From the NCBI RefSeq assembly GCF_900239975.1, contig NZ_LS992154.1, positions 806,001 through 870,000 on the forward strand: 64,000 nt of DNA, read 5' to 3'. Position 1 is the stretch's first letter; the number at the start of each line of letters is the position of its first letter. Position numbers and translations under genes: made by a program. Under the pieces are notes generated by a model, which saw only the letters and a program-made list of their open reading frames with translations, searched no databases and was not told where the DNA came from. Positions 1-9,505 of this stretch are shown here, in pieces. The DNA comes from Chlamydia poikilotherma. GTDB lineage: Bacteria; Chlamydiota; Chlamydiia; Chlamydiales; Chlamydiaceae.

Positions 1-368
1 GGCATATTCTATTTGATGTCAGTCCAATAGCTTTTATTGCCTCATTTACTGCTTTCTCCGTTTCACAACAGCTCGATATTATTTCCTTTCATTTTTTTAA
101 ACGACGCTTTCCTAAATCATCTCCTTGGATACGCAATAACGCATCTTCTATGCTCTCACAAATGGTCGATACCCTTATTGTTGATCTCGGCGTTGTCTAT
201 ATAGGCATGCATCTATCCTTTACAAAAACTTTACAAATTATGACTTGTTCATATCTCTATAAAGTTTTCTTTATCCTAGCTACCACTCCGATTTTTTATC
301 TGGGAATAAGAAGAATACCTCGCATTTATAAAGACAATATGGAAACAAAACACGAGACATTAATATAA
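1..368 (+). CDS. yhhQ: Queuosine-precursor transporter, YhhQ/VUT family (5' end outside window)
   Basis: The reading frame is open from the first complete codon at position 3, so the gene begins before the window and about 121 C-terminal residues are seen. The stretch WIRNNASSMLSQMVDTLIV is the family hallmark of YhhQ (DUF165) inner-membrane transporters, followed by a hydrophobic segment and a basic tail. Family members import queuine or preQ precursors that the tRNA-guanine transglycosylase inserts at tRNA position 34; Chlamydia cannot make queuosine de novo, so it would salvage from the host. The gene lies 27 bases upstream of the protease gene on the same strand and may be cotranscribed with it. 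An ATG at 150 is internal, because family-like sequence continues upstream of it. Confidence 0.85.
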   Translation, partial: HILFDVSPIAFIASFTAFSVSQQLDIISFHFFKRRFPKSSPWIRNNASSMLSQMVDTLIVDLGVVYIGMHLSFTKTLQIMTCSYLYKVFFILATTPIFYLGIRRIPRIYKDNMETKHETLI

Positions 369-395
369 AATAACTAATTATACAAAAAAAATTAA

Positions 396-1565
396 ATGAT
401 TTATTTTCCTAAAAGAATTATAATCTTTGTCAAAAAAAATAATTTTATGGCTAATTTCCTTCTTTCACCGCCAAATATGCAATCGGGGTCGATCTATACC
501 TTATGCAACCCTACCCCACTCCTTCCCAAAGATCAAAAATCCAAATCTATAGGAGAAAAAACGCCTATTACCGGCCCTGGATCATTTGACAATGCCTCAT
601 TTTTAAGTAAATTAGCCCGAGTTATCCTTGCGGCCATACTTATTATAGTTACTCTAGGGTTAATTCTATGCTTTATGTCTACACAAAATCTCTTGGATCT
701 CAACACCCATGAAATCTGTGTAGATTATTTAGATTACGATTATCCCCCGTATTTCCCTTACAGATACGATACGATATACCGAAGTATACCCTATAGTCCA
801 GAACCGACAATCACATTTGCAACTTGGGATAATGGGGAAATTTTTACTCATTTTCTTCGATTGACGGAAACGTACTCAAAATTATTCATTACTTCTTTTT
901 TGGATACACCGTCCTGTTTTTCCATAGAACGTCATATTCTTCAAGACCAGCACATGCTCAATCTAGTTAATCAGGAACCCCTCGACCAACCCGACTCAAG
1001 CCAATGCCCCCACAGGGATCTTACTAATTACCCCCATTTAGAAGGAAAAAACTGTCAAGATTTTCGTATATTTGCTTATCCCATGTGGCATCATCCCTTT
1101 GCCGCCAATCAAGAGGAAATAACCACGAGGATGACGGCAACAGTACAAGCTGGATACGCAGGATTATCCCATTGGACATTAGTCATTGTAAATCTGGATA
1201 GAAAAGAAATTCTTTACTTCGATAGCCTTGCGCATTTTGTACCGAACAATGAGATTGATCCCGCTCTGAATTCTATCGCAACTAGATTAGGAAACTGTCA
1301 CCCCGATGCTAATGGAGCAGGTTCTCCATTTACTGTGAAAAAAGTTGTCGAAACCCCCATACAAAGAGATGGTTCCTCTTGCGGAATTTGGGTTTCTTTA
1401 TTCCTTGAAAAATATTTAGAAAATCCTAACTATACGATTCCGCCTATGGGGGATACGGAAACAGAAAACTACTTACAAAGTTTCTTGAATACCATCCCAC
1501 AACGCCCATTAACCCAACATAATCGCCGTATCCTAACTTCTCTATGTATAGATTCACCAAATTAA
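396..1565 (+). CDS. Membrane-anchored Ulp1/C48-type cysteine protease (ChlaDub-like deubiquitinase/deneddylase)
   Basis: The 389-residue protein has a cytosolic N-terminus, one transmembrane helix at about residues 73-95 (LARVILAAILIIVTLGLIL), and a C-terminal Ulp1-type protease domain. The catalytic set is in the family order: His259 in GLSHW, Asp276 in LYFDS, Gln323 in PIQRDGSSCG, and nucleophile Cys329. In C. trachomatis, the related ChlaDub1/Cdu1 and ChlaDub2 remove ubiquitin or NEDD8 from host and bacterial proteins at the inclusion; that role is inferred here from the domain and the anchor. An ATG at 447 (MANFLLSPP) is a reasonable alternative start, and neither has a strong Shine-Dalgarno. 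The 3' end overlaps the next gene by 22 bases. Confidence 0.85.
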   Translation: MIYFPKRIIIFVKKNNFMANFLLSPPNMQSGSIYTLCNPTPLLPKDQKSKSIGEKTPITGPGSFDNASFLSKLARVILAAILIIVTLGLILCFMSTQNLLDLNTHEICVDYLDYDYPPYFPYRYDTIYRSIPYSPEPTITFATWDNGEIFTHFLRLTETYSKLFITSFLDTPSCFSIERHILQDQHMLNLVNQEPLDQPDSSQCPHRDLTNYPHLEGKNCQDFRIFAYPMWHHPFAANQEEITTRMTATVQAGYAGLSHWTLVIVNLDRKEILYFDSLAHFVPNNEIDPALNSIATRLGNCHPDANGAGSPFTVKKVVETPIQRDGSSCGIWVSLFLEKYLENPNYTIPPMGDTETENYLQSFLNTIPQRPLTQHNRRILTSLCIDSPN

Positions 1566-2380
1566 TTCGCCGCACCGCAATCCTCCTAACTCTGTTTTCT
1601 TCCTACGCATTAGCAACAACAAAGGAAAATGGGTCATTTATTGTAATCACAGGAGCTTCAGGTCAATTAGGATCAGCAATCACACATTACCTACACGATC
1701 GAGATTATTATCTATTGCTTGTAGGAAGACAAAAGAGCAAACTGTCTGCCCTACACGAGCAAAATCCCAACTCCTCAACTCTAGCCATAGACTACTCTCT
1801 ACCGGGATATCTCACCGATTATAAAAAAACACTTAAAGACTTAAATCGTCCTGTTCACGGGCTCATCATTTCTACCCCACGTCCTCTTTGGGGCGGTATA
1901 CTACAATCTCCAGAATCTTGGGAAGCTATACTGAGAACAACCTTTATAGCACAGACAGCTTTGATTCAAGCCACTCTTCCTTACATGGCTCCCCAAAGTT
2001 CTATTGTTATTATAGGGGGAACCACATCAGTACAACTAATTCCTTCCTACGGTCTTTCCTGTGTTATTCGTCGTATGTGGACAACATATACAAAAGCACT
2101 GGCGCACGAACTAGGACCAAAAGGAATTCGCGCGAACGTTGTTTCTCCAGGAGTCGTACGCACTCCATTCCACCAAGAAAGGATCCGAGAAAAAGCAAGG
2201 GTAAATCACTTTAGTTATGTAGAAGAATATAATAAAGAGACCGAGTCCATACCTTTACGACGTTTTTGTGAAACTGAGGAACTAGCAACAACCATAGAAT
2301 TCCTTTTATCCTCATCATCATCCTTCATTTCAGGAACCAATTTAATTCTTGACGGAGGATGTACAACTTCTTTCCGCTAG
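1544..2380 (+). CDS. Short-chain dehydrogenase/reductase-like protein with atypical active site
   Basis: The 278-residue protein has a Rossmann nucleotide-binding start (TGASGQLGSAI, about residues 37-47) and a canonical SDR C-terminus (GIRANVVSPGVVRTPF, then SGTNLILDGG). It is preceded by a short hydrophobic leader (about residues 11-24) that could be a signal or anchor, unusual for this family. The active-site region is odd: around PSYGLSC the usual YxxxK Lys is Cys, with about three extra residues before the conserved LAHEL helix, and the usual Ser of ISS before it reads GGT. The cofactor site therefore looks preserved while catalysis is doubtful. Substrate unknown. It overlaps the protease gene by 22 bases and is probably cotranscribed with it. 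Confidence 0.75.
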   Translation: MYRFTKLIRRTAILLTLFSSYALATTKENGSFIVITGASGQLGSAITHYLHDRDYYLLLVGRQKSKLSALHEQNPNSSTLAIDYSLPGYLTDYKKTLKDLNRPVHGLIISTPRPLWGGILQSPESWEAILRTTFIAQTALIQATLPYMAPQSSIVIIGGTTSVQLIPSYGLSCVIRRMWTTYTKALAHELGPKGIRANVVSPGVVRTPFHQERIREKARVNHFSYVEEYNKETESIPLRRFCETEELATTIEFLLSSSSSFISGTNLILDGGCTTSFR

Positions 2381-2561
2381 CTATCCTTTCTTATTTAAAA
2401 TTAGTTAATTCACTTATATCTAATAAAATAATAGAAAGTTTCCAATCCTATCTTATTAAAATCACTTATCAACAAGTATGTTTTCGATTTTTTAACTAAA
2501 ACCAACACTTATCTTTCTAATTTCAAATATTTTAACATAGATTTTCAAAAATCCGTTAATA

Positions 2562-2590
2562 TTGACTTTCTAGAAATTCTGTGTTAAGAA
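2562..2590 (+). promoter_or_regulatory. Candidate sigma-66 promoter for bioB
   Basis: TTGACT at 2562-2567 and TAAGAA at 2585-2590 are separated by 17 bases, about 50 bases before the bioB ATG. It is the best sigma-70-type match in the 259-base AT-rich gap before bioB. No BirA-operator-like dyad was noticed nearby. Confidence 0.5.
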
Positions 2591-2639
2591 TTGCCTCCTT
2601 TGTCTACGTTTTCAACCTCTTTCTAGAAAAATATTATTT

Positions 2640-3635
2640 ATGGATGAATGCCCTGAACAATGGTCACTAGAAGCTATTAAAGAAGTATACGACACGCCTG
2701 TTTTTGAATTAATTCATAGAGCGAATGCTATACTAAGAAGTAACTTCCCCCATTCAGAATTACAAACTTGTTATCTAGTTTCGATAAAAACAGGAGGTTG
2801 CACTGAGGATTGCGCCTATTGTGCACAATCTTCCCGCTACCAAACTAATGTTAAACCCGAACCAATGATGAAAATTACCGAGGTTATGGATCGAGCAAAA
2901 CATGCTGTAGACTCCGGAGCCACACGTGTCTGCCTAGGCGCTGCTTGGAGAGAGGTAAAGGATAATCATCAATTTGACCGCACCTTAGAAATGATCAAGG
3001 GCATTACAAACATGGGAGCTGAGGTTTGTTGTGCTTTAGGAATGTTAACTGCTAGCCAAGCAAAAAAACTTTATGAGGCTGGTCTGCATGCCTATAATCA
3101 TAATTTAGACTCTTCTGAAGGATTTTATAAAACTATCATTACTACAAGAAAATATGAAGATCGTTTGAAAACTTTAGATGTAGTTGAGAAATCTGGAATA
3201 AGGACGTGTTGCGGTGGGATTGTTGGTATGGGAGAAACTTCCGACGATCGTATTGGATTACTCCATACTTTAGCTTGTAGAGAGCGCATGCCAGAATCTG
3301 TGCCTGTAAATGTCCTCTGGCCTATAGAGGGAACGCCTCTTCAAGATCAAGAATCGATATCCTTTTGGGAAATATTACGCACAATAGCTACAGTACGTGT
3401 TATATTTCCTCATTCTATGGTACGCCTTGCTGCAGGACGTGCTTTCCTATCCGTAGAACAGCAAACACTATGTTTTATCGCTGGAGCAAATTCTATTTTC
3501 TATGGAGAGAAACTCCTAACCGTAGATAACAACGGTATAAACGAAGATACCGAAATGCTGAATTTACTTGGAATGCGTCACCGTTCAGCATTCTCAGTGA
3601 AAAGAGGGCAGTCATGCCAATCTGCGACCTGCTAA
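2640..3635 (+). CDS. bioB: Biotin synthase BioB
   Basis: Radical-SAM enzyme converting dethiobiotin to biotin, 331 residues, full length for the family. The 4Fe-4S motif [10 protein letters not shown] is present. The sites expected to hold the 2Fe-2S sulphur-donor cluster are intact (Cys in RVCLGAAW, Cys in EVCCALG, Cys in [12 protein letters not shown], and the Arg in RLAAGR). The gene thus looks functional although its usual partners bioF, bioD and bioA are missing immediately downstream. The enzyme would need dethiobiotin from elsewhere, unless the other genes lie at another locus. The last 22 bases overlap the start of a bioF remnant, the expected arrangement of an intact bioBF operon. 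Confidence 0.95.
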   Translation: MDECPEQWSLEAIKEVYDTPVFELIHRANAILRSNFPHSELQTCYLVSIKTGGCTEDCAYCAQSSRYQTNVKPEPMMKITEVMDRAKHAVDSGATRVCLGAAWREVKDNHQFDRTLEMIKGITNMGAEVCCALGMLTASQAKKLYEAGLHAYNHNLDSSEGFYKTIITTRKYEDRLKTLDVVEKSGIRTCCGGIVGMGETSDDRIGLLHTLACRERMPESVPVNVLWPIEGTPLQDQESISFWEILRTIATVRVIFPHSMVRLAAGRAFLSVEQQTLCFIAGANSIFYGEKLLTVDNNGINEDTEMLNLLGMRHRSAFSVKRGQSCQSATC

Positions 3636-3953
3636 CCGAAAGATTAGAGAAACAAAAATATAGAAATAAATAGCGAACTTTAAAAACTACTGCTTATGTA
3701 CTTGTAACTTCTGCTATAGAAATGCGTGCTTCCAAACTCTATCATAATGTCTTAAAAGACGCGGGAAGCAAAATTACGATAAAATCCATAATCTTAGAAG
3801 AACAAGAACATCTAGCAGAAATGGAATCAGAATTAGCAACAACACCTCATGCAAAAGAACTTTTTTTCTTACGCTTGTGAGTTTGAAAGTACACTATGCT
3901 TGCAATTACTAAGCTATTTAGAAAAACTAACAGAAACAATCTGCACAGTTTAA
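3614..3953 (+). pseudogene. Deletion scar: 5' end of bioF fused to the frameshifted 3' end of another gene
   Basis: ATG at 3614 opens [19 protein letters not shown] then a stop (3671-3673); its position overlapping the bioB end and its sequence look like the start of 8-amino-7-oxononanoate synthase (BioF). Directly after the stop, the same frame continues as LKTTAYVLVTSAIEMRASK and on through ILEEQEHLAEMES to a stop at 3878-3880. A run of seven T at 3861-3867 shifts the likely original frame, since the alternative frame reads SYACEFESTLCLQLLSYLEK and ends at 3951-3953. The second part has an ExxEH-type helix seen in ferritin-like proteins, but I do not recognise the family. Inference: a deletion removed most of bioF, any bioD/bioA, and the front of the next gene. 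The remaining bases to 4034 hold nothing I can name. Confidence 0.7.
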
Positions 3954-4034
3954 CCTTATATAGAATTACATTTTCTTAGACGATAAATAGCGATTCAGGC
4001 AAGCTTTTGGAAAACTAAAAATAAGTTAGCCAAA

Positions 4035-5372
4035 ATGCTTGCTTATAAGATTTCTCCCTCCTCCATTTCTGGGAATGTTTGTATTCCCCCATCTAAGTCT
4101 CATACTCTACGAGCAATTTTTTGGGCTTCCGTATCTCATGGCACTTCAATAATAGATAATGCTTTAGAATCTCCTGACTCAGCAGTGATGATTCAAGCTT
4201 GTAAGCAACTTGGAGCAAAGATTCATAAAAGATCCTCATCTCTTGAGATTACAGGAACCTCCAATCTTAGATTGCCAGAAAATACAGTTATCAATGCAGG
4301 AAGTTCTGGGATTGTCTTTCGTTTTTTCACAGCAATTGCAGCTATATTCTCTGAAAAAATAACAATTACAGGATCTTCTCAATTACAAAGACGTCCCATA
4401 GCTCCATTAATCAAAGCCTTAGAAAATTTCGGAGCTACGTTTTCATATCAAGGAGATCTATACACAATCCCCTTCTCCGTTTCAGGACCTATTTCTTCAG
4501 GATATACTGAAGTCTTAGGAGACGATTCGCAATATGCCTCAGCCCTTGCAATGGCGTGCTCTTTAGCAGAAGGTCCTTTCTCCTTTACTATAATCAATCC
4601 TAAAGAACGCCCCTGGTTTAAATTGACCTTATGGTGGTTAGAACAATTAGCTATCCCCTATGCACAATCAGAGGATACCTATTCATTTCTAGGAAAAGCT
4701 CGCCCGAAAGCTTTTTCCTATACTGTTGGGGGTGATTTTAGTAGTGCAGCATTTCTTGTCGCTGCTGCACTACTTTCCCAATCCCCACATCCCACATACT
4801 TAAAAAATCTTAATATCGATGATGTCCAGGGGGATAAAAAATTATTCTTTCTCCTTCAAAAGCTGGGGGCAAACATTATTTTTGAAAACAATACGGTTAT
4901 TGTTTTCCCCTCTACACTTTCTGGTGGGGATATAGATATGGATCCCTTTATTGATGCTCTTCCTATCCTCGCAGTTATCTGTTGCTTTGCTACCTCCCCT
5001 TCACATTTATATAATGCTCGAGGAGCTAAAGACAAAGAAAGTGATCGCATTATTGCTATTACCCAAGAACTTCAAAAAATGGGTGCATGTATTCAACCTT
5101 GTCATGATGGTTTACTCATCAATCCTAGTCCTCTATACGGAGCTTCTATGCAATCCCATAATGATCACAGAATAGCCATGGCATTATCTATAGCGGCGAT
5201 GTATGCCTCTGGAGATAGTATTATCTCTGACACTGAATGTATAAAAAAAACTTTTCCAAATTTTATACAAATTTTAAATTCATTACACACAAACATTCAG
5301 GAATACTATGAACCTATTTTTCTGCGGACTACCAACAGTGGGCAAGACCTTGCTGGGTCGAGCCTTTGCTAA
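4035..5372 (+). CDS. aroA: 3-phosphoshikimate 1-carboxyvinyltransferase (EPSP synthase)
   Basis: Sixth step of the shikimate pathway: shikimate-3-phosphate plus PEP gives EPSP. The 445-residue protein has the substrate-binding PPSKSHTLR near residues 18-26, the NAGSSG loop near 86-91, the QRRPI segment near 118-122 and the C-terminal ESDRI and NDHRIAM motifs, all expected in AroA. It is the first gene of an aroA-aroK-aroC-aroB-aroDE run. The C-terminal 21 codons overlap aroK by 65 bases in another frame. Confidence 0.97.
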   Translation: MLAYKISPSSISGNVCIPPSKSHTLRAIFWASVSHGTSIIDNALESPDSAVMIQACKQLGAKIHKRSSSLEITGTSNLRLPENTVINAGSSGIVFRFFTAIAAIFSEKITITGSSQLQRRPIAPLIKALENFGATFSYQGDLYTIPFSVSGPISSGYTEVLGDDSQYASALAMACSLAEGPFSFTIINPKERPWFKLTLWWLEQLAIPYAQSEDTYSFLGKARPKAFSYTVGGDFSSAAFLVAAALLSQSPHPTYLKNLNIDDVQGDKKLFFLLQKLGANIIFENNTVIVFPSTLSGGDIDMDPFIDALPILAVICCFATSPSHLYNARGAKDKESDRIIAITQELQKMGACIQPCHDGLLINPSPLYGASMQSHNDHRIAMALSIAAMYASGDSIISDTECIKKTFPNFIQILNSLHTNIQEYYEPIFLRTTNSGQDLAGSSLC

Positions 5373-5829
5373 TTATCTATCGATTTCTTTCTTCGATATC
5401 GATGATTTAATTGTAAGTAACTATGGCAACGAGCTATATTCCTCAGGGTGCGAGATATTTCAAGCTGTTGGAGACGAGGTGTTTGCATCTTTAGAAATAG
5501 AAGCCCTACGCTCTTTACCTCTAGATAATAGCGTCGTAGCTTTAGGTGGGGGCACAATCATGCATCAAGAAGCTTGTACTATAATTAAAAACAGGGGGAT
5601 TTTGATTTATCTATCCCTTCCTCTTGTTGAAATTCATAAACGACTCTTGAAACGCGGTCTTCCTGAAAGATTAAAGCGAGCTACGAATGTAGAAGAAATT
5701 TTACAACAACGTATAGATCATATGCAACGTGTAGCGAATTATAGTTTTCCTTTAGATGATGTGGATCTCTTAGACGAGCATTCGTTGTTATCTGCTTGTA
5801 AATCTCTTAATACTTTACTAAATCAATGA
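5308..5829 (+). CDS. aroK: Shikimate kinase
   Basis: Phosphorylates shikimate at the 3-hydroxyl with ATP. 173 residues, usual length. The P-loop GLPTVGKT is at residues 7-14, so the start at 5308, inside aroA, cannot be moved downstream. Further motifs are FFDIDDLI (shikimate/Mg site), ALGGGTIM (GGG motif) and the lid region RGLPERLK. Its ATG lies 65 bases before the aroA stop and its stop overlaps the aroC ATG by 4 bases, consistent with translational coupling. Confidence 0.95.
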   Translation: MNLFFCGLPTVGKTLLGRAFANYLSISFFDIDDLIVSNYGNELYSSGCEIFQAVGDEVFASLEIEALRSLPLDNSVVALGGGTIMHQEACTIIKNRGILIYLSLPLVEIHKRLLKRGLPERLKRATNVEEILQQRIDHMQRVANYSFPLDDVDLLDEHSLLSACKSLNTLLNQ

Positions 5830-6905
5830 GAAATCGATTCGGTTCTTTATTTTCTCTAACCACATGGGGAGAATCTCACGGGCCCTCTATTGGGGTTGTT
5901 ATTGACGGTTGTCCTGCAGGTTTATTGCTTAAGCCTGAAGATTTCATACCCGCAATGTCGCGTAGATCTCCGGGAAGACCTGGAACATCTCCTCGCAAAG
6001 AAAGCGATATCGTACATATTCTTTCTGGAGTATATCAAGGAAAGACAACGGGAGCACCTATTGCCCTCCAAATTTTCAATACCGATGTAAAAAGCGCTGT
6101 ATACTATAAGCAAGATGATCGTTATCGTCCCGGTCATGGACAATTTGCTTATGAAAAAAAATATGGTATTGTAGATCCCTTAGGAGGAGGAAGATCATCT
6201 GCCCGGGAAACAGCGTGTCGCGTAGCTGCAGGGGTTATCGCAGCAAAGATTCTCACTCACTATGATATTTATTGTTTAGCCTTCTTATCCAAAATCGGAA
6301 AAGAATCTATTGAAGAATATCCAAAATTCTCTAAAGAATTTGCGCAAAGTATCTATAACTCTCCTTTTCTTTCTCCTCTCGATAATGATTCTATTTTCCA
6401 AATATTGACTAATCTACAAAATGAAGAAGACTCTTTAGGTGGAATAGTATCTTTTATCACTTCGCCTATTCATGAAAGTCTTGGCGAGCCAGTATTTAAT
6501 AAAGTGCAGGGAGTTTTAGCCTCAGCACTTATGAGTATTCCCGCTGCTAAAGGATTTGAAATAGGCTTAGGATTTGCTTCTGCAGATAGGTTCGGATCAG
6601 AATATATTGATCCATTTATCATTGAGAATGGGAATATCTCTATGAAATCGAATAACTGTGGAGGCTCACTCGGAGGAATTACTGTGGGAATGCCTCTCAA
6701 CGGACGCGCAGCATTTAAACCTACATCCTCAATTAGGAAACCCTGCTTCACAGTAACAAAATCTGGAGAATCAACTATTTATGCTACAGAAAAAGAAAGT
6801 CGCAATGATCCTTGTGTAGCTATAAGGGCTGTTAGTGTTGTAGAAGCAATGGTAAATCTTGTTCTTGCTGATTTATTACTACAACAACGGTGTGCTAGGC
6901 TATGA
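5826..6905 (+). CDS. aroC: Chorismate synthase
   Basis: Makes chorismate from EPSP by FMN-dependent anti-1,4 elimination. The 359-residue length is normal. Family motifs include the N-terminal [49 protein letters not shown] and the C-terminal [10 protein letters not shown]. It overlaps aroK and aroB by ATGA-type junctions of 4 bases each, so the genes are very likely translated from one message. Confidence 0.97.
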   Translation: MRNRFGSLFSLTTWGESHGPSIGVVIDGCPAGLLLKPEDFIPAMSRRSPGRPGTSPRKESDIVHILSGVYQGKTTGAPIALQIFNTDVKSAVYYKQDDRYRPGHGQFAYEKKYGIVDPLGGGRSSARETACRVAAGVIAAKILTHYDIYCLAFLSKIGKESIEEYPKFSKEFAQSIYNSPFLSPLDNDSIFQILTNLQNEEDSLGGIVSFITSPIHESLGEPVFNKVQGVLASALMSIPAAKGFEIGLGFASADRFGSEYIDPFIIENGNISMKSNNCGGSLGGITVGMPLNGRAAFKPTSSIRKPCFTVTKSGESTIYATEKESRNDPCVAIRAVSVVEAMVNLVLADLLLQQRCARL

Positions 6906-8041
6906 TAGAGAATTTTATCTCCGATCCGCATAACGTTAAACTCGTGGAAAATTTCTTTAACAAGAAGTTATTTTCTTCAATATCTACAGACTTTCCTATT
7001 GTAATTATTAGTGATCTCCATGTAGCAGAAGAAATTCTTCCTCCCATCTTAGATTTCATGGATTCTTTAGATTATAAGGTAATCCTACTAACATTCCCTC
7101 CTGGAGAGAAAAATAAAACATGGGAAATCTTTATTTCTCTACAAAATCAGCTTGTTGATCAAGATGTTTCTTTAGGATCTACAATCATCGGTATCGGTGG
7201 AGGTATAGTTTTAGACATGGCCGGATTCCTGGCTTCTACGTATTGTCGAGGAGTTCAGCTATTTTTGATTCCCACAACAATGACAGCAATGATTGATGCA
7301 AGTATTGGTGGAAAAAACGGAATCAATCTACGGGGATTAAAAAATCGTCTAGGAACTTTTTATCCTCCGAAAGATGTATGGATATGTCCTGAGTTCTTAG
7401 CGACATTACCAAGGAGAGAGTGGTTTCACGGAATTTCTGAATCCATAAAGCATGGATGTATTGCCGATGCATATATATGGGAGTTTTTGCATAACTATAG
7501 CGATATGCTCTTTTCTTCTCGGGAAATTCTGAATGAGTTTATTAAAAGAAACTGCATGATTAAAGCTGCTATCGTCACTAAAGATCCTAAAGATAAAAAT
7601 CTAAGAAAAATACTCAATTTCGGTCATACGATTGCCCATGCAATAGAAACACTATCTAAAGGCTATATCCCTCATGGATTGGCAGTAAGTGTGGGAATGA
7701 TGGTAGAAATGAAAATTTCTCTAGAATCAGGAATTATGAAAAATCCTTATCTTATCGAGCAGTTATATAACTTATTAAAACATTTCTGTTTGCCTACAAC
7801 TTTTGAAGAACTACGATCTCTGATTCCACAACATCTTCATAACGGATTTTATAATCCGGAAAATATTATCCACACACTCGGTTATGATAAGAAAAATCTA
7901 TCGAAAAAAGCCCTAAGAATGGTCATGATAGAACATTTAGGAAGAGTCGCTCCATATAATGGCGCCTACTGTGCAACACCAAAAATGGATATTCTTTATG
8001 AAGTTCTAAAAAGTGAATGCCATGTTATGTGCAACAATTAG
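6902..8041 (+). CDS. aroB: 3-dehydroquinate synthase
   Basis: Converts DAHP to 3-dehydroquinate using NAD and a divalent metal. 379 residues. The NAD-binding stretch [15 protein letters not shown] is followed by the [19 protein letters not shown] block; metal ligands are expected in [18 protein letters not shown] and [10 protein letters not shown], all present. It sits in the middle of the aro operon. Its last 20 bases overlap aroDE when that gene is started at the ATG at 8022. Confidence 0.96.
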   Translation: MIENFISDPHNVKLVENFFNKKLFSSISTDFPIVIISDLHVAEEILPPILDFMDSLDYKVILLTFPPGEKNKTWEIFISLQNQLVDQDVSLGSTIIGIGGGIVLDMAGFLASTYCRGVQLFLIPTTMTAMIDASIGGKNGINLRGLKNRLGTFYPPKDVWICPEFLATLPRREWFHGISESIKHGCIADAYIWEFLHNYSDMLFSSREILNEFIKRNCMIKAAIVTKDPKDKNLRKILNFGHTIAHAIETLSKGYIPHGLAVSVGMMVEMKISLESGIMKNPYLIEQLYNLLKHFCLPTTFEELRSLIPQHLHNGFYNPENIIHTLGYDKKNLSKKALRMVMIEHLGRVAPYNGAYCATPKMDILYEVLKSECHVMCNN

Positions 8042-9455
8042 CGGTCCTTCTTTTTCTGAAGCGAAACAACAACTTTTGCACTCGTTATCGCTAGTAGATA
8101 GTATAGAGTTGCGTATCGATTGTCTTTTATCTCTATCATCAGATCAGCTGAAACATTTGGTTTTTTTAGCAAAGAAACCTATTCTTACATTAAAAAAGCA
8201 CGCTAGCTTATCTGAGTCGGAATGGGTAGAACGCACCATGGAACTAGCAAAATTACAACCTGATTATCTCGATATCGATAAAGATTTTCCTAAAGAAGCT
8301 TTAAGAGATATCCAAAATCAATATCCTAATATAAAAATTATTCTTTCTTATCATAGCCAAACCTCAGAATACGTTCCGAATCTTTATAATGACATGCTAA
8401 AACAACAAGCGGATCATTATAAAATCGCAATCACTTCAACCAAATCCGTGGATACCCTCCGTTATATACAAATAAAAAAACATCTTCCCGAAAACACTAC
8501 GCTACTTTGCATGGGAAATGAAGGAATCGCTTCTCGCATTCTTTCGCCAGTAATGAAAAATGCTATTAATTATGCTTCAGCAATAAACGCTCCCAAAGTA
8601 GCTCCAGGGCAACTTTCTATAGAAGATCTATTAGCATATAACTATGCCAACCTCTCTTCAGAAGCGAGTATCTATGGTCTTATTGGTAATCCTGTAGATC
8701 GCAGTATCAGTCATCTTTCCCATAATAAACTATTCTCAGAACTGAATATGAAGATGAGTTACATAAAAATTCTTCTAACATCTCAAGAGCTTAAAGAATT
8801 TTTCTCCCTAACGCGAAATCTCCCTTTTCGAGGACTTAGTGTAACTATGCCCTTTAAAACCGATGTTCTTGACTATATCGATGTTTTTGATGTTTCTGTA
8901 AAACATTGCCAGTCTTGCAATACTCTGGTTTTCAATAATAATAAGATCACGGGATACAATACAGACGGTTTAGGACTATTAAATCTCTTGAAACGCAAAA
9001 ATATTGCCTTACAAAATACACACGTAGCTATTGTAGGTTCTGGAGGAGCAGCAATGGCTATAGCAACGACATTTGCTTATGCAGGAGCTCGTATTAGTAT
9101 CTTCAACCGGACAGAAGCTAATGCTAAAAAACTCGCTGAGTTATGTAATGGGCATGCATTTCCTTTAAACTCTCTATCAGAAAATCATAACATAGATATT
9201 CTAATTTTATGCCTTCCTCCTAATGTGGAAATCCCAGAAGTCTTATCTCCTGTAATTATCGATATCAATACATTGCCTAAAGAATCCGACTACACAAGAA
9301 AAGCTAAAACGCAAGGATGCCGTATCCTTTACGGATATGAGATGTTTGCAGAGCAAGCTCTACTACAATTTTCTTTATGGTTTTCTGAAAAACTCTCTGA
9401 AGAGGATAGCCAGAAATTCCGTATTAGCGTGGAAAATATTGTTAATGCGATGTAA
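8022..9455 (+). CDS. aroDE: Bifunctional 3-dehydroquinate dehydratase / shikimate dehydrogenase
   Basis: Fusion of a type I dehydroquinase (roughly residues 1-210) and an NADP shikimate dehydrogenase (rest). The first domain has SYHSQTSEY, with the general base His, and YKIAITSTKSVDTL, with the Schiff-base Lys. The second has GLIGNPVDRSISHLSHN (shikimate site), VTMPFKTDVL (catalytic Lys), YNTDGLG and the nucleotide loop VGSGGAAMA. Such fusions are known in chlamydiae and plants. A GTG at 8013 would add three residues; I prefer the ATG at 8022, which gives [11 protein letters not shown]. The order of domains places steps three and four of the pathway in one polypeptide. Confidence 0.95.
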   Translation: MLCATISGPSFSEAKQQLLHSLSLVDSIELRIDCLLSLSSDQLKHLVFLAKKPILTLKKHASLSESEWVERTMELAKLQPDYLDIDKDFPKEALRDIQNQYPNIKIILSYHSQTSEYVPNLYNDMLKQQADHYKIAITSTKSVDTLRYIQIKKHLPENTTLLCMGNEGIASRILSPVMKNAINYASAINAPKVAPGQLSIEDLLAYNYANLSSEASIYGLIGNPVDRSISHLSHNKLFSELNMKMSYIKILLTSQELKEFFSLTRNLPFRGLSVTMPFKTDVLDYIDVFDVSVKHCQSCNTLVFNNNKITGYNTDGLGLLNLLKRKNIALQNTHVAIVGSGGAAMAIATTFAYAGARISIFNRTEANAKKLAELCNGHAFPLNSLSENHNIDILILCLPPNVEIPEVLSPVIIDINTLPKESDYTRKAKTQGCRILYGYEMFAEQALLQFSLWFSEKLSEEDSQKFRISVENIVNAM

Positions 9456-9505
9456 AAAATCCTTGTTTTGCTCTATACTTGCTAAAATTTTTTATTTGAA
9501 AGTAT

